Positions 7,102 to 10,644 of a DNA stretch of 10,644 nucleotides are shown here, one piece after another. A program made the position numbers and the translations under genes. The notes under the pieces were generated by a model. It was not told the origin of the DNA, made no database searches, and saw only the letters and a list, made by a program, of their open reading frames with translations. Each line of letters begins with the position of its first letter. Position 1 is the stretch's first letter. Source of the stretch: Chthoniobacter sp. (GTDB lineage: Bacteria; Verrucomicrobiota; Verrucomicrobiia; Chthoniobacterales; Chthoniobacteraceae); NCBI GenBank assembly GCA_025352865.1, contig JANXSB010000024.1, positions 1 to 10,644 on the forward strand, read 5' to 3'.

Positions 7102-8151
7102 ATGCCCGCCCGGCAAAAAATTCTCATTCTCGACGATGAACAGGACATCCTGGAAATCTACCAGGAGATCCTCGCGCGTCTCCCCAGCCAGCCGGAGATC
7201 CACACTTCCGACAGCGGCGCACGCGCCATCGCGCTCCTCGAAAGCGAGTCTTTCAACCTCCTCCTCGTCGATCTGCGCATGCCGGTCATGGACGGCTTCC
7301 AGGTGCTCGCCATCGTCCGCCGGAAATTCCCCACACTCCGCGTGGTGGTGATGACCGCCGCCGAGGATGAGCAGTTCCGCGCCCGCGCCTACGGCATGGG
7401 CATCGACCTCTATTTGGAAAAGCCGAAGACCGGCAAGGAGATCATCAATTTCGTCGATTGCATCGAGTCCATGCTCGAAAAGGACGACGCTGGCGGCTTT
7501 CGCGGCGTGCAGAGCAAGACGCTCGTGGACATCATCCAACTCGAGTGCCTCACGCAGAGTTCGGCGATTTTGAAAATCTGCAGCGCCATCGGCGAGGGCC
7601 GCATCTGGGTGCAAAAAGGCGAGATCATCGACGCGGCGACGGGCGACAGCTTGGGCCGCGAGGCCTTCCTCGAAATGCTCCGCTGGAAAGCGGGCAGCTT
7701 TGAAATCCTGCCGTCCGATGTGCCGCGTCCGCGCACCATTTTCTCCTCCTATGAAAGCCTCCTCATGGAAACGGCGCAGGCCATGGACGAGTGCGATGCC
7801 GACCTTCCCGCCGCCGAGGACGCGAATCTGCTGGCCGGGTTCGCGCGCTACAAAGGCGTGCAGTGCGTCGTCGCCGTCGAGGGTGCGGACGCCGCGAAAT
7901 TCGAGCACTGGGGCGCGGAGAATGCCGACGGCATGGCCGCGTGGATCCACCACACCACCCGCGCCATGCGCATGCTCAGCGAGCGGCTGGAAGCCGGCCA
8001 TCTCGAGCAGATCGAAGCCCTCGGCCCGCAGCGCCACATCGCCATCCTTTCCACCGACGCGCAGGACCTCGGCGTCGGCTTCACCCGCTCGGCCACACTC
8101 CCCTACATCCGCGAAACCATGAAACAGATCGAGGTCAAATGGGCATCCTGA
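7102..8151 (+). CDS. Response regulator: REC, DUF4388, roadblock-like
   Basis: A 349-residue cytoplasmic signalling protein. The receiver domain (about 5-122) is complete: acidic pair Asp11/Asp12, phospho-acceptor Asp57 in LLLVDLRMPVMDG, Thr85 and Lys107 followed by Pro. Residues 132-228 match the DUF4388 (PATAN-type) domain, with LVDIIQLECLTQSSAILKI, GRIWVQKGEIIDA and FLEMLRWKAGSFEI. DUF4388 is often found in gliding and polarity regulators. Residues 245-346 look like a roadblock domain: GVQCVVAVEGADAAKFEHW, helix AAWIHHTTRAMRMLSERL, HIAILSTDAQDLGVGF, then a last helix. There is no DNA-binding domain, so output is probably by protein contact. The likely target is the MglA-like GTPase encoded divergently, in the way RomR, a receiver protein, acts with MglA/MglB in Myxococcus. 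No partner kinase is encoded in the window. Its end overlaps the next gene by 13 nt. REC and DUF4388 are secure; the third domain is by eye. Confidence 0.93.
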   Translation: MPARQKILILDDEQDILEIYQEILARLPSQPEIHTSDSGARAIALLESESFNLLLVDLRMPVMDGFQVLAIVRRKFPTLRVVVMTAAEDEQFRARAYGMGIDLYLEKPKTGKEIINFVDCIESMLEKDDAGGFRGVQSKTLVDIIQLECLTQSSAILKICSAIGEGRIWVQKGEIIDAATGDSLGREAFLEMLRWKAGSFEILPSDVPRPRTIFSSYESLLMETAQAMDECDADLPAAEDANLLAGFARYKGVQCVVAVEGADAAKFEHWGAENADGMAAWIHHTTRAMRMLSERLEAGHLEQIEALGPQRHIAILSTDAQDLGVGFTRSATLPYIRETMKQIEVKWAS

Positions 8152-8855
8152 AACCCTTCTCCCGCGCGCAGAAACCGCTCCGCCCCGAGCGCCTGCCGAG
8201 CGGCTGCTACACCATCCACCGCGGCGGCGAACTCGTCGCCTCCACCCTCCCTTCCTCCTTTTCCCGCGCGGCCATGCTCGAGGTCGGCCGCGTCGTCATT
8301 GAGGCCTTTCACTCCGCGCAAAAAACCAACCTCGCGCTGACCGACCTGCACCTGAAATTCAGCGGCCTGACCATCACCGCCCGCGAGATGCGCGGCGGCG
8401 CGCTCATCTTTCTCGAACCCGCCACCCTCCAGCTCCCGCACGCCAAAACCCCACCCGCCATGCACTACAAAAACCTCGATGAATTCATCCTCCACCTCGA
8501 AAACTACATCGAGTGCTGGAAGCAGTTTAACCACTACGTGAACCTCGCGCGGGACAAGAAATTCACGCGCGAGGACGAGACCCAGTTCCTCGAAATCAAG
8601 AGCGTCATCGCCCAGGGGCTCGAGGCCATCATCGCCTCCACGGAAAAAGGCGGGCCGAAAAAAGAGGAGGTCCGCTCCCTTTTCGCCAACGCCCCGAGCC
8701 TCCGCTACCTCGCCGACATGCCCGAGTCCATCCCCACCGTTGAAGGCCAGTGGCACAAAGTCTATCTCGGCCTCCAGTCCCTCCTCGGCCAGCTCAAGGT
8801 CCAGCAGAACAAAGCCGACAAAGGCACCGGCTGGAGCCTCTTCGGGCGGAAATAG
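8139..8855 (+). CDS. Roadblock-like domain protein with helical C-terminal half
   Basis: The ATG at 8139 overlaps the end of the response regulator gene by 13 nt, so the two are almost surely co-translated. The same frame stays open upstream, but that part is arginine-rich shadow of the regulator gene. The 238-residue product has no signal peptide. Residues 20-97 follow the roadblock pattern: strand CYTIHRGGELVAST, helix AAMLEVGRVVIEAFHSAQ, strands LTDLHLKFSGLTITARE and GGALIFLEP. Residues 110-225 are predominantly charged and helical (LENYIECWKQFNHYV, a Lys/Glu-rich middle, VYLGLQSLLGQL). The C-terminus is GWSLFGRK, similar to the LF motifs of neighbouring proteins. It probably works with the upstream regulator and, through its roadblock fold, with the GTPase. 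That role is inferred from domain and linkage only; no characterised homologue comes to mind. Confidence 0.82.
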   Translation: MGILKPFSRAQKPLRPERLPSGCYTIHRGGELVASTLPSSFSRAAMLEVGRVVIEAFHSAQKTNLALTDLHLKFSGLTITAREMRGGALIFLEPATLQLPHAKTPPAMHYKNLDEFILHLENYIECWKQFNHYVNLARDKKFTREDETQFLEIKSVIAQGLEAIIASTEKGGPKKEEVRSLFANAPSLRYLADMPESIPTVEGQWHKVYLGLQSLLGQLKVQQNKADKGTGWSLFGRK

Positions 8856-8874
8856 GCGCGGCCATCTTCGCGGA

Positions 8875-8940
8875 GCGCGGGCAGCCTTGTCCGCGCGTTT
8901 CGCGATTGTCCTTTTCGGCGTGAGCACAGGTGCTCGCGCC
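8875..8940 (+). repeat. Two strong tandem hairpins
   Basis: First hairpin: 8875-8883 pairs with 8888-8896, nine pairs including one G-T, around loop GCCT. Second hairpin: 8917-8926 pairs with 8931-8940, ten pairs (one G-T) around loop CAGG. They are 20 nt apart and begin 19 nt after the stop of the preceding gene. Neither is followed by a T run, so they are poor Rho-independent terminators. They could block 3'-to-5' decay of the upstream mRNA or belong to a dispersed REP-like family. The rest of the 179-nt gap holds no gene that I can see. Confidence 0.5.
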
Positions 8941-9034
8941 CAGCTCCCGCTGTGCGGCAAAAAAGAATCCTTGCCCGGCCCGCGGCCCGTTGGTTCAGTC
9001 GTGGGACGTTTCCTTGGATTGCTTCCCGACCTTT

Positions 9035-9847
9035 ATGAAGAAAGTCATTCTCCTCGCGCTCGCCGCTTTGTCCCCGCCCGTTTTTGCGGAGCCCGCGGCG
9101 CATATCGACGTCAGTAATCTGCCCTCCCAGTCGAAGATGATCGATGCCGTCGTCGTGCCCGTGCCGAGCGAGATTTTCGCCGTGCTCGACAAACTCGGAC
9201 CTCGGCCGAATTGGTCCGCCGTGCAGCACAAGATGACCAGCGTCGCGCAGCCCATCGGCGAGCAGCCGCAGATCGCGCTGATGCTCGGCACGGTCATCGC
9301 GGAAGGCTTCATCGCGGTCGAGGCCGAGGACGCCAATGAGGTGAAGCAAATTGGCAAGAGCGTACTCAATCTCGCCAAGGCGCTGGGCGTGGAAAAAAAA
9401 GCACAGGTGCGGGCCAAGGCCATCACCGATGCCGCGGACGCGAAGGACTGGACGGCTGTGCGCAAGCAGCTCGACAAGGCGCTCGAAGACGTGCGCGAGG
9501 CCATGGTCGAGCTGAACAGCGAGGCGCTCTCGCAGCTCGTGAGCCTCGGCGGCTGGCTGCGCGGCACCGAGGCGCTGACGGCGGTGGTGGAAAAGCACTA
9601 CACGAAGGAAAGCGCGGAGCTGCTCCACCAGCCGATCCTGCTCGATTACTTTGAAAAGCGGCTCGCCAACATGAAGCCCAAGCTCAAGCTCAACCCGGTC
9701 GTCATCAAGGTGCAGAAAGGCGTGCTCGAAATCCGCCCGCTCATGGGGCTGCCTGACAGCGGCGACATTTCCGAGAAGTCCGTGAAGGAGATCAACGACG
9801 TCACTTCCGACCTCATCAAGGCGATCAACGCCAAGGCCCAGCACTAA
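9035..9847 (+). CDS. Exported helical protein of unknown function
   Basis: A 270-residue product starting at ATG 9035. Lys2-Lys3 and a hydrophobic core lead to a signal peptidase I site after Val-Phe-Ala (16-18), so the mature protein is periplasmic or secreted. The mature part is Ala/Lys/Glu/Leu-rich and looks mostly helical, with no cysteine, membrane segment or catalytic motif visible. Residues about 100-165 (from AEDANEVKQIGKSVLNLAKA on) have coiled-coil character. A more conserved-looking stretch is LLDYFEKRLANMKPKLKLN (about 205-223). I do not recognise the family. There is no Shine-Dalgarno. The next exported-protein gene starts 15 nt later, which suggests an operon. The long frame, signal peptide and codon use support a real gene. 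Confidence 0.82.
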   Translation: MKKVILLALAALSPPVFAEPAAHIDVSNLPSQSKMIDAVVVPVPSEIFAVLDKLGPRPNWSAVQHKMTSVAQPIGEQPQIALMLGTVIAEGFIAVEAEDANEVKQIGKSVLNLAKALGVEKKAQVRAKAITDAADAKDWTAVRKQLDKALEDVREAMVELNSEALSQLVSLGGWLRGTEALTAVVEKHYTKESAELLHQPILLDYFEKRLANMKPKLKLNPVVIKVQKGVLEIRPLMGLPDSGDISEKSVKEINDVTSDLIKAINAKAQH

Positions 9848-9862
9848 CCCCGAAAGATTTTT

Positions 9863-10297
9863 GTGAAACGTTTCGCTCCCTTCCTCATCGCCCTGCTCTG
9901 CCTCTCGCTCGGTGCCGGCCCCGCGCGCGCGACCATCGACGACGCCCTCTCCTTCGCCCTCGAAGCCGCCGATCCCTACGTGAAGGAAGGTTTCACCGTC
10001 CGCGAGGATTACTGGGGCGGCGACCTCGGCGTGAAGCAGACGAAAGCCATCGTGCATCAGCTTTTCAAAGGCAACACCTACTGGTTCTGGATGGGCACCG
10101 ACGCGAAGACCGCGAAGATTTCCGTCCACATCTACGACAGCGAAGGCAACCTCGCGGAAGTCGAGGCGTGGCAGAAACCGCACTTCGCCGCCGCGCGCGT
10201 GGAGCCGAAAAAGACGGGCACGTACTACCTCATCGTCGAGGTGGAAAAGTCGCCCGCCGAGCGGACCTCGTGGTCGCTGGCGTATGGGTTCCGCTAG
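9863..10297 (+). CDS. Small exported beta-rich protein, possibly PPC-like
   Basis: A GTG start 15 nt after the preceding gene gives 144 residues. The N-terminus MKRFAPFLIALLCLSLG is a typical signal sequence, with cleavage likely after Ala-Arg-Ala (21-23), so the mature protein has about 121 residues. Residues 60-144 alternate in beta fashion: HQLFKGNTYWFWMGTDA, KISVHIYDSEGNLAEVE, then KKTGTYYLIVEVE and a last strand WSLAYGFR. This order resembles PPC-type (bacterial pre-peptidase C-terminal) beta-sandwiches, in which a hydrophobic strand follows the G-T-Y motif. That resemblance is by eye only. There is no catalytic motif, and cysteine occurs only in the signal peptide. It is probably in one transcript with the gene before and the PhoH-like gene after it. 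Function is unknown. Confidence 0.78.
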   Translation: MKRFAPFLIALLCLSLGAGPARATIDDALSFALEAADPYVKEGFTVREDYWGGDLGVKQTKAIVHQLFKGNTYWFWMGTDAKTAKISVHIYDSEGNLAEVEAWQKPHFAAARVEPKKTGTYYLIVEVEKSPAERTSWSLAYGFR

Positions 10298-10301
10298 GAG
10301 G
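10296..10301 (+). promoter_or_regulatory. Shine-Dalgarno overlapping the upstream stop codon
   Basis: AGGAGG is the only perfect ribosome binding sequence I see before a gene in this window. Its first two bases belong to the TAG stop (10295-10297) of the exported-protein gene. It sits 2 nt before the GTG at 10304, closer than the usual 5-9 nt. This arrangement suggests translational coupling of the PhoH-like gene to the gene before it. Confidence 0.6.
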
Positions 10302-10303
10302 CT

Positions 10304-10644
10304 GTGAGCGCCGCACAGACTTTGCAGTTTGAGAGCGCGCGCGTTTTGCAGTCGCTCTACGGCAACGATCTCGCGCTGCTCAAGACGCTCGAAAAGACGC
10401 TCGAAGTCCGCGTGACCACGCGCGACGGCTGGGTGCGCATCGAGGGCGAGCCGGATCGCATCGAGCAGACGCGCCGCGTCTTCGAGCAGCTCGACCGCGC
10501 GCGGCTGGGCGGCGTGAGCGTGCGGCGGCATGAGTTTCTCCAGGCGCTGCGCTCCGTCACCGAACCGGATGAATCCACCCTCGACGAGCTGCTCGACACG
10601 AAAATCCACACCTCGGCGAAGCGCCCGCCCATCGTCCCGAAGAC
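10304..10644 (+). CDS. PhoH/YbeZ-like ATPase, N-terminal part (cut by window end)
   Basis: The first 113 residues of an open frame running off the window. SAAQTLQFESARVLQSLYGNDLA, then LEVRVTTRDGWVRIEGEP and RRVFEQLDRARLGGVSV, match the small alpha/beta (KH-like) region that precedes the ATPase core in PhoH-like (YbeZ) proteins. These cytoplasmic P-loop ATPases are linked to RNA and ribosome maturation. The Walker motifs would lie beyond the window, so the ATPase is inferred. GTG at 10304 is chosen because AGGAGG at 10296-10301 lies just before it. The 2-nt spacing is short, and the AGGAGG overlaps the TAG stop of the upstream gene, so translation is probably coupled. YbeY, the usual YbeZ partner, would be expected downstream. 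Confidence 0.87.
   Translation, partial: MSAAQTLQFESARVLQSLYGNDLALLKTLEKTLEVRVTTRDGWVRIEGEPDRIEQTRRVFEQLDRARLGGVSVRRHEFLQALRSVTEPDESTLDELLDTKIHTSAKRPPIVPK

Noticed and set aside
7087..8037. Minus-strand open frame of 316 codons
   Set aside because: Antisense to the clear REC-DUF4388 gene; no domain visible.
7791..8138. Upstream extension of the 8139-8855 gene in the same frame
   Set aside because: The extension is very Arg/Pro/His-rich and fully inside the regulator gene; ATG 8139 gives the roadblock-like N-terminus directly.
8762..10609. Minus-strand open frame of 615 codons
   Set aside because: It lies antisense to four genes with signal peptides or recognisable folds. Its translation is a run of Arg, Leu, His, Glu and Gly with no family, the usual shadow of GC-rich coding DNA.
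1..10644. CRISPR array, insertion sequence or phage genes
   Set aside because: No regularly spaced direct repeats, transposase, integrase or phage structural motifs were seen anywhere in the window.

Overview
The window reads as chromosomal DNA of a GC-rich Gram-negative bacterium. Verrucomicrobiota is my best guess. The reasons are the very GC-rich coding sequence, genes mostly without a Shine-Dalgarno sequence, an MglA-type GTPase grouped with roadblock and DUF4388 proteins, and exported PDZ/beta-repeat proteins. The phylum is inferred from style, not from a marker gene; Planctomycetes, Acidobacteria or a deltaproteobacterial lineage cannot be excluded from sequence alone.

Layout. Positions 1-480 hold no convincing gene. 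They contain an AT-richer patch (about 120-300) with repeated GTGAC/GTCAC words and a piece resembling the 3' half of a tRNA, possibly an old integration scar. An eroded, frameshifted DUF4105 (Lnb N-terminal type) gene follows, up to 973. Converging on it from the minus strand is a long exported protein (1004-4105, possibly to 4168) with one PDZ domain, eight degenerate beta-repeat units and two duplicated jelly-roll-like segments.

The heart of the window is 4270-8855. A tight minus-strand operon (transcribed 6920 to 4270, gaps of 12 and 8 nt) encodes a 513-residue protein with an internal duplication and a C-terminal roadblock-like domain, an MglA-like small GTPase, and a stand-alone MglB-like roadblock protein. 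Divergent from it, across 181 nt, is a plus-strand pair overlapping by 13 nt: a response regulator built as REC, DUF4388, roadblock-like, and a 238-residue protein with a roadblock-like N-terminus and a helical C-terminal half. So one Ras-like switch sits among four proteins carrying roadblock folds, one of them fused to a phosphorylation receiver. In Myxococcus, MglA is controlled by the roadblock protein MglB and by the response regulator RomR. By analogy this locus looks like a phosphorylation-linked GTPase/roadblock signalling module with an unfamiliar parts list.

Downstream on the plus strand, after an intergenic stretch with two strong hairpins, lie two small exported proteins of unknown function (9035-9847 and 9863-10297) and then the start of a PhoH/YbeZ-type ATPase (10304 to the window end), whose ribosome binding site overlaps the preceding stop codon.
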